Shown here: piece after piece, positions 48,245-56,440 of the stretch
How the letters are laid out: each line of letters opens with the position of its first letter
Numbering within the stretch: the stretch's first letter is position 1
NCBI RefSeq assembly: GCF_014650675.1
Contig: NZ_BMVK01000013.1
Location: forward strand, 1-64,000
From: Streptomyces anulatus
GTDB taxonomy: Bacteria; Actinomycetota; Actinomycetes; Streptomycetales; Streptomycetaceae
Length of the DNA: 64,000 nucleotides
Direction: 5' to 3'
Position numbers and translations under genes: made by a program
The notes under the pieces: model-generated
The model's input: only the letters and a program-made list of their open reading frames with translations
Database searches by the model: none
What the model was told of the DNA's origin: nothing

Positions 48245-50831
48245 CCGCGAGTTCGACCGGCCGGGTCCGCAGGGCGAGCGAGGCGGGCAGGACGGCGGAG
48301 ACGGCGGCCAGGAGCGCGGCGGCCGCGACGACGAGGCCGAGCGTTCCCCACGGCACCACGACGGCGGACATGACGCCCAGCAGCACCAGCGCACCCCACA
48401 CCACCAGCAGGTTCACCGCCGCGACCACGCCCCCGAGGACGGCGCCCACCCCGACCGCCACCACCGCCTCGGCCGCGACGAGCCGCAGGACCTGGGGGGC
48501 GGTGGCTCCGGCGAGACGGAGCACGGCGAGATCGCGGACCCGGTCGGAGGTGGCCATGACCAAGGTGTTGGCCAGGGCCGTCGCCGTACAGAGAAGAGCG
48601 ATGCCGAGGATCATCCGGAGCCCGGTCCTGGTCTGGTCGTTCGTCCCCGGGCCGGTCGCGGCCAGCCACTCCGCACGGGTCGTCACCCGCGTACCGGTGG
48701 CCGCCCCGGCGGACTGCAGCGCGGCGGCGACGGCACGCCGGTCGGCACCCTCGGCGACCTTGACGTCGATCCGGTCGACGCCCGCGCCCCCGGCGTTGCG
48801 CCGGGTGACGTAGACGCCGTTGTCGCCGGTTCCGGTGGCCAGGACGGCGGCGATCCGCAGCGAGGCCTTACGGCCGTCGCCCAGCCAGACGGTGACCCGG
48901 TCGCCGACCCGCGTGGTCAGCCACTCCTCGTTGACGACGATCGCGCCGTCGTCGAGGTCGGAGAGCCGGCCGGCCGTCACGGGCAGCTCCGACACGGCGG
49001 CCAGCCGGGCGGGGTCGACCGCGCGCGCCTCCGAGGTCACGAGGGCCGTGTCCTCTTCGAGGACGGTGACGGCCGTGGACCGCGAGACGCTGACCACGGC
49101 CCCCTCGACGGCCCGCGCCCGCTCCACGAAGGCGGGCGCCATCGGCCGGCCCTCCTGCCCCGACGTCACCACGAAATCGGCGGTCGTGGCGGTGCGCGCC
49201 TCGGCGGCCCTGGCCTCCTCCAGGGTGGCGACGGTGCCCGTCAGGGTGGCGGCGAGGGCGACGGTGATGAGGACGGGCGCGGCGACGGCCGCGGTCCTGC
49301 GCACCCCGGCGGCGGTGTTCTCCCGGACGAGTACGCCGGTGGCGCCGGGCAGCCGCGCGGGCAGCCAGGTCAGCAGCCGGCCGACGGGGCGCACCAGGAC
49401 GGGGGCCAGGAGCGCGAAGCCGACGACGAGGAGCATGGGCCGGGTGATGTAGGACTTGCGGCCCAGGAGATCGCCGGGGTCGACGGCCAACGCCAGTGCG
49501 GGCAGGCCCAGTCCGGCGAGCAAGACCAGGACGGCGGCCGCCCAGCGGCTCGCCGGCATGACGCGGCTGTCGACGGCCGCCTCGCGCAGCGCCTCGGTCG
49601 GGGCGGTCCGCCCGGCCCGGTGGCAGGAGACGAGCGCCCCGGCCGTGGCGACGAACACTCCGGTCCAGAAGGCGGTGTGCAGCGGCCAGGAGGCGTCGCC
49701 GAGGGCGAACCAGGGCGGTGCGAGGCCCGCTCCGGTCATCCGGCCGACGAGCAGGGGCGCGCCCCCGGCTCCGAGCCACACGCCCGCGGCCGATGCGAGG
49801 ACGCCGACGAGGACCGCTTCGGCGCACACCGTACGGCGGATCTGGCCGGGCGTCGCTCCGGCCGTGCGCAACAGGCCGAACTCCCGCCGCCGTTGGGCCA
49901 CGGCGAAGGAGAACGTCGAGGCGACGACGGCGGCGGAGACGAACAGGGTGATGCCCGCGGCGGTGCCGAGCAGTGCGTTGACGGAGACCAGGGCCCGGGC
50001 GTCGCGGTCGGGGTCGGGGTCGGCGCGGCGGCGGTCGTGGCCGGTGAGGACGTCCATGCCGCTGTCCGGCCCGAGCGCCCTGCGTACGGCGGTGGCGTCG
50101 GCGTGCACGACGAGGGCGTCGATGTCCGGGGAGATCCGGGCGGCCTCGTCGTCGGTGAAGAAGACGGCGTCCTCGAAGCCCCGGCCGGCCACGGTGCCGA
50201 CGACGGTCCGGGGGGCGTTCCCGGCCGGGGTGCGGACCAGGACACGGTCACCGGTACGGAGCGGGGCGCCGCCGGGCCGGGTGGTGACGACGACCTCGCC
50301 GGGGGCGGCGGGGGCCCGGCCCGAGGTGAGGCGGTACGGGGCCGCGGCGGCGACCGGCCACGGGTGCCCGACCCGGGCCTCGGCGTCCTGGCCGGGACGG
50401 GACTTCCCGGCGTCGGCGCCGGTACGGGCGGCCGTGACATCGGGGCCGGTGCGCGGCTGCTTCGCGTCCGCGCCGGAACGAGCAGCCTTCGTGTCCGCAC
50501 CGGTACGAGCAGCCGTGACGTCCGCCGGGAACGTCCGGTCCTCCACCGTGCGGCCGAGGGCGGCCAGCCGGTCGGCGGTCCGCGGGCCGACCGGTCCGGG
50601 GTGGTCGAGCGGCTTGGTCCGGGTCCCGGTCGGGGTGTCGACCCGGAGGTGATCGGCGGCCCGGACGACGACGGGAGCGGCGGCGAACCGTTCGGGTCCC
50701 CGCTCCGGGGCGTCGAACGTCGCGGCGAGGGCGAGTCCGGTGGCCGCGATCAGGCCCGCTCCCAGGGCCAGGGCGACGAACGAACCGACGAAGGTGATCC
50801 AGCGCGTGCGCATCCCGCTCAGTGCCAGCAT
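48231..50831 (-). CDS. FtsX-type ABC permease
   Basis: An 866-residue double FtsX-domain permease: an N-terminal helix (WITFVGSFVALALGAGLIAA), a long extracytoplasmic region, a first FtsX bundle (about residues 285-425), two further helices, a second extracytoplasmic region and a final FtsX bundle. It resembles permeases of MacB/YknZ-type exporters linked to envelope or peptide stress. The outer loop near residues 100-145 holds an imperfect repeat of AARTGAD/AARSGAD units. The ATG at 50831 overlaps the ATPase stop as TGATG. Confidence 0.85.
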   Translation of the reverse strand: MLALSGMRTRWITFVGSFVALALGAGLIAATGLALAATFDAPERGPERFAAAPVVVRAADHLRVDTPTGTRTKPLDHPGPVGPRTADRLAALGRTVEDRTFPADVTAARTGADTKAARSGADAKQPRTGPDVTAARTGADAGKSRPGQDAEARVGHPWPVAAAAPYRLTSGRAPAAPGEVVVTTRPGGAPLRTGDRVLVRTPAGNAPRTVVGTVAGRGFEDAVFFTDDEAARISPDIDALVVHADATAVRRALGPDSGMDVLTGHDRRRADPDPDRDARALVSVNALLGTAAGITLFVSAAVVASTFSFAVAQRRREFGLLRTAGATPGQIRRTVCAEAVLVGVLASAAGVWLGAGGAPLLVGRMTGAGLAPPWFALGDASWPLHTAFWTGVFVATAGALVSCHRAGRTAPTEALREAAVDSRVMPASRWAAAVLVLLAGLGLPALALAVDPGDLLGRKSYITRPMLLVVGFALLAPVLVRPVGRLLTWLPARLPGATGVLVRENTAAGVRRTAAVAAPVLITVALAATLTGTVATLEEARAAEARTATTADFVVTSGQEGRPMAPAFVERARAVEGAVVSVSRSTAVTVLEEDTALVTSEARAVDPARLAAVSELPVTAGRLSDLDDGAIVVNEEWLTTRVGDRVTVWLGDGRKASLRIAAVLATGTGDNGVYVTRRNAGGAGVDRIDVKVAEGADRRAVAAALQSAGAATGTRVTTRAEWLAATGPGTNDQTRTGLRMILGIALLCTATALANTLVMATSDRVRDLAVLRLAGATAPQVLRLVAAEAVVAVGVGAVLGGVVAAVNLLVVWGALVLLGVMSAVVVPWGTLGLVVAAAALLAAVSAVLPASLALRTRPVELAGARE

Positions 50832-51634
50832 CAGCACGGGACCACCGCCGGGGAGGCGGAGAGGGCCGACGGGGCTGTCGGGGAAGCCGGGGCCGCGCCC
50901 GCCGCCATGCGGGCGGCGACCCGCTCCGCCGTGGGCGCGTCCAGCTCGTCCCTGATGCGGCCGTCGGCGAGGAAGACGACCCGGTCGGCGAAGGAGGCGG
51001 CGACCGGGTCGTGGGTCACCATGATCACGGTGCGCCCCTCGTCGGTCATCGCGCGGAGCAGGCCGAGCACCACGCGCCCGGCGGTGGAGTCCAGGGCCCC
51101 GGTCGGTTCGTCGCCGAAGAGCACCTCGGGCCGGGTCACCAGGGCGCGGGCGATGGCCACCCGCTGCTGCTGGCCGCCGGAGAGCTCGCCGGGCCGGTGG
51201 CCGGCCCGGCCGCGCAGGCCGACCTGGTCCAGCGCGTGGAGGACCTCGGCCTTGCGCGGCCGTCGGCCGGCGAGCCTCAGGGGCAGGGCCACGTTCTGCG
51301 CTGCGGTCAGGGAGGGCAGCAGGTTGAACGCCTGGAAGACGAAGCCGATCCGCCCCCGGCGCAGCCGGGTCAGCCGGGCCTCGCTCAGCCCGGTCAGATC
51401 GGTGTCGCCCAGCAGCACCCGGCCGCCGGTCGGCCGGTCCAGGCCCGCGACGCAGTGCAGGAGCGTCGACTTGCCGGAGCCGGAGGGCCCCATGACAGCG
51501 GTGAACGTGCCGCGGCGAATGGTCAGGCTGACGTCGTCGAGCGCTTTCACCGTGCTGCCGTCGCGGCCGTAGGAACGGGTCACGGACCGGAGCCGAACGG
51601 CCGGTACCTGGTCGGTGCTTGCTGCTGGATTCAT
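50831..51634 (-). CDS. ABC transporter ATPase of the FtsX-type exporter
   Basis: The 267-residue LolD/MacB-type ATPase is complete: Walker A AVMGPSGSGKSTLLH, Q-loop FVFQAFNLLP, signature LSGGQQQRVAIARALV, Walker B VLFGDEPTGALD and H-loop VTHDP. A Pro/Ala/Ser-rich C-terminal extension follows. It powers the adjacent permease. The start may be ATG 51634 or GTG 51643. Divergent from a histidine kinase with a 32-bp palindrome between them, the usual arrangement for a kinase/regulator controlling an exporter. Confidence 0.9.
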   Translation of the reverse strand: MNPAASTDQVPAVRLRSVTRSYGRDGSTVKALDDVSLTIRRGTFTAVMGPSGSGKSTLLHCVAGLDRPTGGRVLLGDTDLTGLSEARLTRLRRGRIGFVFQAFNLLPSLTAAQNVALPLRLAGRRPRKAEVLHALDQVGLRGRAGHRPGELSGGQQQRVAIARALVTRPEVLFGDEPTGALDSTAGRVVLGLLRAMTDEGRTVIMVTHDPVAASFADRVVFLADGRIRDELDAPTAERVAARMAAGAAPASPTAPSALSASPAVVPC

Positions 51635-51685
51635 GGGGTCCACTCAACCGGCGGCGCTCGCCCGGCACATCGCAGCGAGAGGGGG

Positions 51686-51717
51686 CTCCCATGGTGGAGC
51701 CAGCTCCACCATGGGAG
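51686..51717. promoter_or_regulatory. 32-bp perfect palindrome between exporter and kinase operons
   Basis: Two 15-bp arms (CTCCCATGGTGGAGC and complement) around CA. It lies 52 nt from both the exporter start (51634) and the kinase start (51769), well placed as the binding site of the adjacent LuxR-type regulator. Confidence 0.8.
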
Positions 51718-51768
51718 GGGCAGAGAACGGGGTGGCCGCCCGGGGAACCGTCTCGTAGCGTGCCCGGC

Positions 51769-53211
51769 ATGCTCTCCCCCAGCCCGCCGTCTCCGTCGCC
51801 GGAACCCGGACCGCCCACGTCCCCGAAGCCCGGTCCGACCGCGTCCTCCGGGCCCCGGCCGGCCCCGCCCCGGGCCGACCCCGGCGTCCGGGCCGCCCCC
51901 GGGTCACTCCCCCGGACGCTGTCCCGTCGGCTCCTCGGCGGCCGGCCGTGGCGTGCCGCGCTCTACCTCCTGACCAGCGTGCCCCTCGGCGTCGCGACGC
52001 TGGTGGCGCTGCTCCTGCTGGCTGTCGTGGGCAGCGCGCTGACCGTCCTCGTCATCGGGGTGCCGCTGCTGCTGACGCTCGTCCTCGCCGGGATTCCGCT
52101 GGCCGCGCTGGAGCGGCGCAGGCTCCGGCTGATCGACCCGGTGCCCCTCCTCGACCCGCACCGCGAACCGCCCGAGCCGGGCCTGACGTCCTGGCTGCGG
52201 ACCCGGCTCCAGGAGCGGTGCACCTGGCGGGAGTTGGCGTACTCGCTGCTCTTCGCGTTCGTCCTGTGGCCGCTGGAGGCGCTGGCCGTCGGCAGCGTAC
52301 TGCTGGTGTGCGGCGGGCTGATCGGGACCCCGGTGATGATGGCGGCGGGCGGGGACGGGGAGGCGCGCGTCCTGAAGCTCTGGCTCGCCGACTCCTGGCC
52401 GGAGGCGTTCGCGGTCCTGCTGGCGGGGGTGGTGCTGCTGCCGTTGCTGACCTGGCCGCTGGGGGTGGTGGCCCGGGGCCGGGCCGTACTGACCCGGGCG
52501 CTGCTCTCCCCGCCGGACTCCGCGCTCGACTCCCGGATCGCGGAGCTGGACCGGTCGCGGACGCGGCTGGTGGACGCGTTCGAGGCGGAACGCCGCCGTA
52601 TCGAGCGCGATCTGCACGACGGGGCGCAGCAGCGGCTCGTGGCCCTCTCCATGACGCTGGGCCTCGCCCGGCTGGAGCGACCCGCCGAACCGCTGGGCGG
52701 GCTGCTGGACCGGGCGCACGAGGAGGCGTCGGTCGCGCTGGTGGAGATCCGCGAGCTGATCCACGGAATCCACCCCCACATCCTCACCGACCGGGGCCTG
52801 GAGGCCGCCGTCGAGGATCTGGCGGACCGCTCGCCGGTCCCGGTCGAGGTGCTCATGGCCGTACCGGGCCGGCTGCCCGAGGCCGTGGAGACCGCCGTCT
52901 ACTTCGCGGTCAGCGAGGCGCTGACGAACGTGGCGAAGCACAGCGGGGCGAGCCGTGTGACGGTGACCGGCGTGACCGTACGGAAGTGGCTGACGGTGGA
53001 GGTCGAGGACGACGGGCGCGGGGGCGCGCGGCTGGGCGGGACGGCGGACGCCGAGGAGGACGAGCGCGGGAGCGGGGGCGGGACGGGCCTCCAGGGCGTC
53101 GCCGATCGGCTCTCGGTGCTGGGCGGCACCCTGCTACTGTCCAGTCCGCCCGGGGGGCCGACGGTGTTCCGGCTGGAGGTTCCCTGCCCGCCCGCGGATT
53201 CGAGGACCTGA
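51769..53211 (+). CDS. Sensor histidine kinase (LiaS/HisKA_3 type)
   Basis: A 480-residue kinase: a Pro/Ser-rich tail, several helices (ALYLLTSVPLGVATLVALLL; LAYSLLFAFVLWPLEALAVG; LLAGVVLLPLLTWPLGVV), a HisKA_3 dimerisation domain with phospho-acceptor His283 (RRIERDLHDGAQQRL), and an ATPase domain (EALTNVAKHSGASRVTV). Intramembrane-sensing kinases of this type often respond to cell-envelope antibiotics. The ATG at 51769 is chosen over upstream frame because it leaves the palindrome outside the gene. Its stop overlaps the regulator start (TGATG). Confidence 0.9.
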   Translation: MLSPSPPSPSPEPGPPTSPKPGPTASSGPRPAPPRADPGVRAAPGSLPRTLSRRLLGGRPWRAALYLLTSVPLGVATLVALLLLAVVGSALTVLVIGVPLLLTLVLAGIPLAALERRRLRLIDPVPLLDPHREPPEPGLTSWLRTRLQERCTWRELAYSLLFAFVLWPLEALAVGSVLLVCGGLIGTPVMMAAGGDGEARVLKLWLADSWPEAFAVLLAGVVLLPLLTWPLGVVARGRAVLTRALLSPPDSALDSRIAELDRSRTRLVDAFEAERRRIERDLHDGAQQRLVALSMTLGLARLERPAEPLGGLLDRAHEEASVALVEIRELIHGIHPHILTDRGLEAAVEDLADRSPVPVEVLMAVPGRLPEAVETAVYFAVSEALTNVAKHSGASRVTVTGVTVRKWLTVEVEDDGRGGARLGGTADAEEDERGSGGGTGLQGVADRLSVLGGTLLLSSPPGGPTVFRLEVPCPPADSRT

Positions 53212-53855
53212 TGCTGCGCGTCGTACTGGCCGAGGACAGCGTGCTCCTGCGCGAGGGCCTGGTCGGCCTGCTGGAACGCTTCGGGCACCGGGTCCTCGCC
53301 TCGGTGGGCACCGCCGACGAGCTGACGGCCGCCGCCCTGGAGCACCGCCCGGACATCGTGGTGACCGACGTCCGGATGCCGCCCGGCTTCTCGGACGAGG
53401 GACTGCGGGCCGCGGTCGGGCTGCGCGAGAAGCTGCCGGGGCTGCCGGTGCTGGTGCTCAGCCAGTACGTCCAGCGCACCTACGCCGAGGATCTGCTGGA
53501 CGCCTCGGACGGTACGGGGGTGGGCTACCTCCTCAAGGAGCGCATCGGCCACGTCGAGGAGTTCGCCGACGCACTGCGCCGGGTGTCCGAGGGCGCCACG
53601 GTGGTGGACCCCGAGGTCGTACGGCAGCTGATCCGGCGCCGCCGCGACCCGCTCGCCCGGCTCACCGCCCGTGAGGTGGAGGTGCTCGCGCTGATGGCGG
53701 AGGGCCGGTCCAACGCGTCCGTCGCCGAGGCCCTGCACGTCGGCGAGGGCACGGTCAGCAAGCACTTCGGGTCGATCCTCGCCAAGCTCGACCTCGACGT
53801 CTCGGACGCCACCAACCGCCGGGTGCTCGCGGTCCTGGCGTTCCTGCGCGGCTGA
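53211..53855 (+). CDS. LuxR/NarL-family response regulator
   Basis: The 214-residue regulator has a receiver domain (RVVLAEDSVLLREGLVGLLE, phospho-acceptor Asp53 in VVTDVRMP) and a LuxR helix-turn-helix (LTAREVEVLALMAEGRSNAS, then VAEALHVGEGTVSKHFGSIL). It is coupled to the kinase by a 1-nt overlap and most likely acts at the 32-bp palindrome upstream to control the divergent exporter. Confidence 0.93.
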   Translation: MLRVVLAEDSVLLREGLVGLLERFGHRVLASVGTADELTAAALEHRPDIVVTDVRMPPGFSDEGLRAAVGLREKLPGLPVLVLSQYVQRTYAEDLLDASDGTGVGYLLKERIGHVEEFADALRRVSEGATVVDPEVVRQLIRRRRDPLARLTAREVEVLALMAEGRSNASVAEALHVGEGTVSKHFGSILAKLDLDVSDATNRRVLAVLAFLRG

Positions 53856-53965
53856 GCCCACCGCACCTCCCCCGGCATCCGCCGCCCCCGCACGTCACCT
53901 CCGGCGCGCCCCCGCACGCCCGCACGCCCACACCCCCGCACGCCACACCCGGCGACCTCCCCGGC

Positions 53966-54017
53966 TTGACAGTCATTCCCCCACGACTCCATGATTCCAT
54001 TAATTGACTAATGGAAT
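53966..54017 (+). promoter_or_regulatory. Promoter and dyad operator of the YtrA-type ABC operon
   Basis: TTGACA (53966-53971) is paired with CATGAT (53990-53995). Downstream, ATTCCATTA (53994-54002) and TAATGGAAT (54009-54017) form a perfect 9-bp dyad with a 6-bp spacer, an AT-rich island in GC-rich DNA overlapping the expected transcription start. Confidence 0.7.
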
Positions 54018-54030
54018 TGAGGTGAGGCGC

Positions 54031-54975
54031 GTGGCGGACACGGGCACTCCGAACGCGACGTCCGGCAGCTGGGCGCTGGAAGCCCGCGGCCTGGGCAAGC
54101 GCTACCGACGCGGCTGGGCGCTGCGCGACTGCTCCTTCCGGATCCCGGCCGGCCGCATCTGCGGTCTGGTCGGCCCGAACGGGGCGGGCAAGAGCACCCT
54201 GCTCAACCTGGCGACCCGGCAGGTGCAGCCGACGACCGGCGAACTGCGAATCTTCGGCGTGCCGGTCGACGACCCCGCCGTGATGCCCACCTTCGCGTTC
54301 CTCGGCCAGGAGAAGCCGCTGTTCAAGCGGTTCACCGTGGCCGACACCCTGCGCATGGGCGCCGAGCTGAACCCCGGCTGGGACGCGGCGGCGGCGACGC
54401 GCATCGTCCGCTCGGGCAACGTCCCGCTGCACGCGAGGGTCGGCACGCTCTCCGGCGGCCAGCGCACCCGCGTGGCCTTCGCGCTCGCCTTCGGCAAGCG
54501 GCCGGACCTGCTGCTCCTGGACGAGCCGATGTCGGACCTCGACCCGCTGGCCCGCGACGAGATGAGCACCCTGCTGATGGCGGAGGCCGTCGAACGCGGC
54601 ACCACGGTGGTGATGTCCTCGCACATGCTCACCGAGCTGGAGGACATGTGCGACTACCTGCTGGTCGTCTCCGAGGGCCGGATCCGGATGGCCGGTGACG
54701 CCGACGCGCTGGTCCCGGCCCACGCACTGGTCACCGGGGTGGCCCGGGACGGCTCGCTGCCGCCCGAGCTGGCCGACCACACCGTCGTCGAAACCCGCCT
54801 CCAGGGGCGGCAGTTCCAGGCGATGATCCGGCCGAAGGCTCCGCTCCCGGCCGACTGGGAGAGCGCCGAGCCCTCCCTGGAGGAAGTCCTCCTCGCCCAT
54901 CTCCGCTCCCCGGACGCGCCCTCGCTCTACACCCAGGGCGCCCGCGTCGAGGCCGAAGGGACCCAGGCCGCATGA
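54031..54975 (+). CDS. ABC transporter ATPase of a GntR/YtrA operon
   Basis: A 314-residue ATPase: Walker A GLVGPNGAGKSTLLN, signature LSGGQRTRVAFALAF, Walker B LLLLDEPMSDLD, and a C-terminal regulatory extension. The GTG at 54031 is supported by GAGGTGAGG directly upstream; an upstream ATG at 54004 falls within the operator. First gene of the three-gene operon with a membrane partner and a YtrA-type regulator. Confidence 0.88.
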   Translation: MADTGTPNATSGSWALEARGLGKRYRRGWALRDCSFRIPAGRICGLVGPNGAGKSTLLNLATRQVQPTTGELRIFGVPVDDPAVMPTFAFLGQEKPLFKRFTVADTLRMGAELNPGWDAAAATRIVRSGNVPLHARVGTLSGGQRTRVAFALAFGKRPDLLLLDEPMSDLDPLARDEMSTLLMAEAVERGTTVVMSSHMLTELEDMCDYLLVVSEGRIRMAGDADALVPAHALVTGVARDGSLPPELADHTVVETRLQGRQFQAMIRPKAPLPADWESAEPSLEEVLLAHLRSPDAPSLYTQGARVEAEGTQAA

Positions 54976-55946
54976 GCACCACCCTCACCGAGAAGCCCGC
55001 CGAAACCGACTCCGGACGCCGCCTGTTGCGCGGGATGCCGTGGCTCGTCGTACGCCAGCACCGGGTCGCGCTGGTCTGCGTCCTCGGCCTCACGCTGGTG
55101 GGCGCGCTCCTGATCCTGTACGGGCGCAACGAGCTGGTCCAGCTGCTCGACGCGAAGGGCTGGCCGGACAAGGATGCCGGTCAGCCGATGGAGAACAACC
55201 GCGTTTACGAGTACGTCGGTTCCATCCTCGGCGGCCTCCCCCTGATCCTCGCCGTCTTCATCGGCGCCCCGCTGATCGCGGGCGACCAGGAGAACGGCAC
55301 CGCGCAGCTCGTCACCACCCAGTCGGCGACCCGCCGCCAGTGGCTGATCGCCAAGCTGGTCCTGGCCTACACCCTCGCGCTGGTCTCCGGCGTGGTGCTC
55401 TCGGCGCTGTTCACCTGGTGGTGGAAGCCGTACCGCTCGGTCTTCCTCAGCGACTGGATCGACGGCGCCATCTTCGACAACACCGGGCCCGTCCTGCCCG
55501 CGTTCCTGCTCTTCCTCACCGCGGCGGGCATCACCATCGGCACCCTCATCCGCCGGGTGCTCCCGGCCATGGTGGTCACGTTCCTCTTCACGACGATCAC
55601 CACCATGTTCGTCTGGGACGAGCTGCGCGTACGCCTCGGCGACACGCAGATCTTCACCTACCCGATGGACACCGAACTCCCGGCCCGCTACGCGGAGGCG
55701 TACGAGGTGGACCGCTGGGTCGGCAGCGCCGACGGGACCCTGTACGGCTGGGGCACCTGCGCCGAGGCGACCGAGAAGGCGCAGAACGCGTGCATCAAGG
55801 AGCACGGCATCGTCAATGACGTGATCGAATACCTCGACTACAGCCAGATGGCGCCGATGCAGTGGACCGCGGCAGGCATCCTGCTCGCCGGAACGGCCCT
55901 GCTCACGGCGTTCACCCTGTGGCGGGTCACCCGCCGCCCGGTGTGA
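54972..55946 (+). CDS. ABC transporter membrane subunit (ABC-2-like)
   Basis: A 324-residue membrane protein: a helix near residue 30 (ALVCVLGLTLVGALLILYG), then several more (LPLILAVFIGAPLIAGDQEN; LVLAYTLALVSGVVLSALFT; LPAFLLFLTAAGITIGTLIR; VVTFLFTTITTMFVWDELRV; WTAAGILLAGTALLTAFTLW). It lacks a close relation to a named exporter. Its ATG overlaps the ATPase stop (ATGA). Together they may export a peptide, antibiotic or lipid. Confidence 0.78.
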   Translation: MSTTLTEKPAETDSGRRLLRGMPWLVVRQHRVALVCVLGLTLVGALLILYGRNELVQLLDAKGWPDKDAGQPMENNRVYEYVGSILGGLPLILAVFIGAPLIAGDQENGTAQLVTTQSATRRQWLIAKLVLAYTLALVSGVVLSALFTWWWKPYRSVFLSDWIDGAIFDNTGPVLPAFLLFLTAAGITIGTLIRRVLPAMVVTFLFTTITTMFVWDELRVRLGDTQIFTYPMDTELPARYAEAYEVDRWVGSADGTLYGWGTCAEATEKAQNACIKEHGIVNDVIEYLDYSQMAPMQWTAAGILLAGTALLTAFTLWRVTRRPV

Positions 55947-56000
55947 ACATCGACCTCTCCCCCCACATGAAGTGTCGCAATCGAGCGGAAGGTGAAGTCC

Positions 56001-56396
56001 GTGGTCGTGTTCCGCATCGACCGGCGCAGTGGAGTGGCGACCTATCTCCAGATCGTCCGGCAGGTCGAGCAGGCGCTGCGCATGGGCGCGCTGGAGGAGG
56101 GTGACCGGCTGCCCACCGCCGCCCAGGTCGCCGCGACCACCAAGGTCAACCCGAACACGACCCTGAAGGCCTACCGCGAACTGGAACGCATGGGGCTCGC
56201 CGAGGTGCGCCAGGGAGCGGGCACGTTCATCACCCGCTCCCTCGCCCAGCCCCAGTCCGGCCCCGGCTCACCGCTGCGTTCCGCGCTCGCCGAGTGGCTG
56301 GACCGGGCCCGCGCCGAGGGCCTCACCGGGCAGGACGTCACAGCTCTGTTCCACGCGGCGTTCGAGAACGCGTACCCGGGCGAGTCGCCGGACTGA
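56001..56396 (+). CDS. GntR-family regulator, YtrA subfamily
   Basis: The 131-residue protein is almost only a winged helix (YLQIVRQVEQALRMGALEEG, TAAQVAATTKVNPNTTLKAY, GLAEVRQGAGTFITRS) plus a short helical tail, typical of YtrA regulators. It probably represses its own ABC operon through the AT-rich dyad upstream of the ATPase. GGAAGG (55987-55992) selects GTG 56001 over GTG 55992. The order ATPase-membrane-regulator differs from the usual regulator-first arrangement. Confidence 0.88.
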   Translation: MVVFRIDRRSGVATYLQIVRQVEQALRMGALEEGDRLPTAAQVAATTKVNPNTTLKAYRELERMGLAEVRQGAGTFITRSLAQPQSGPGSPLRSALAEWLDRARAEGLTGQDVTALFHAAFENAYPGESPD

Positions 56397-56403
56397 CCTC
56401 CCC

Positions 56404-56440
56404 GGCCTGACCGGTGCCGGCCTGACCGGTGCCGGTCAGG
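56404..56440. terminator. Repeat and dyad between the GntR gene and the kinase gene
   Basis: A 15-bp direct repeat (GGCCTGACCGGTGCC, 56404-56418 and 56419-56433) runs into the dyad CCTGACCGG-TG-CCGGTCAGG (56421-56440), which includes the stop of the convergent protein kinase gene. The tight loop makes its terminator role uncertain. Confidence 0.5.

Noticed and set aside
47502..51572. A 1356-residue open frame on the plus strand
   Set aside because: It is antisense to otsB, the FtsX permease and its ATPase. It is Gly/Arg/Asp/Gln-rich and has no domain signal.
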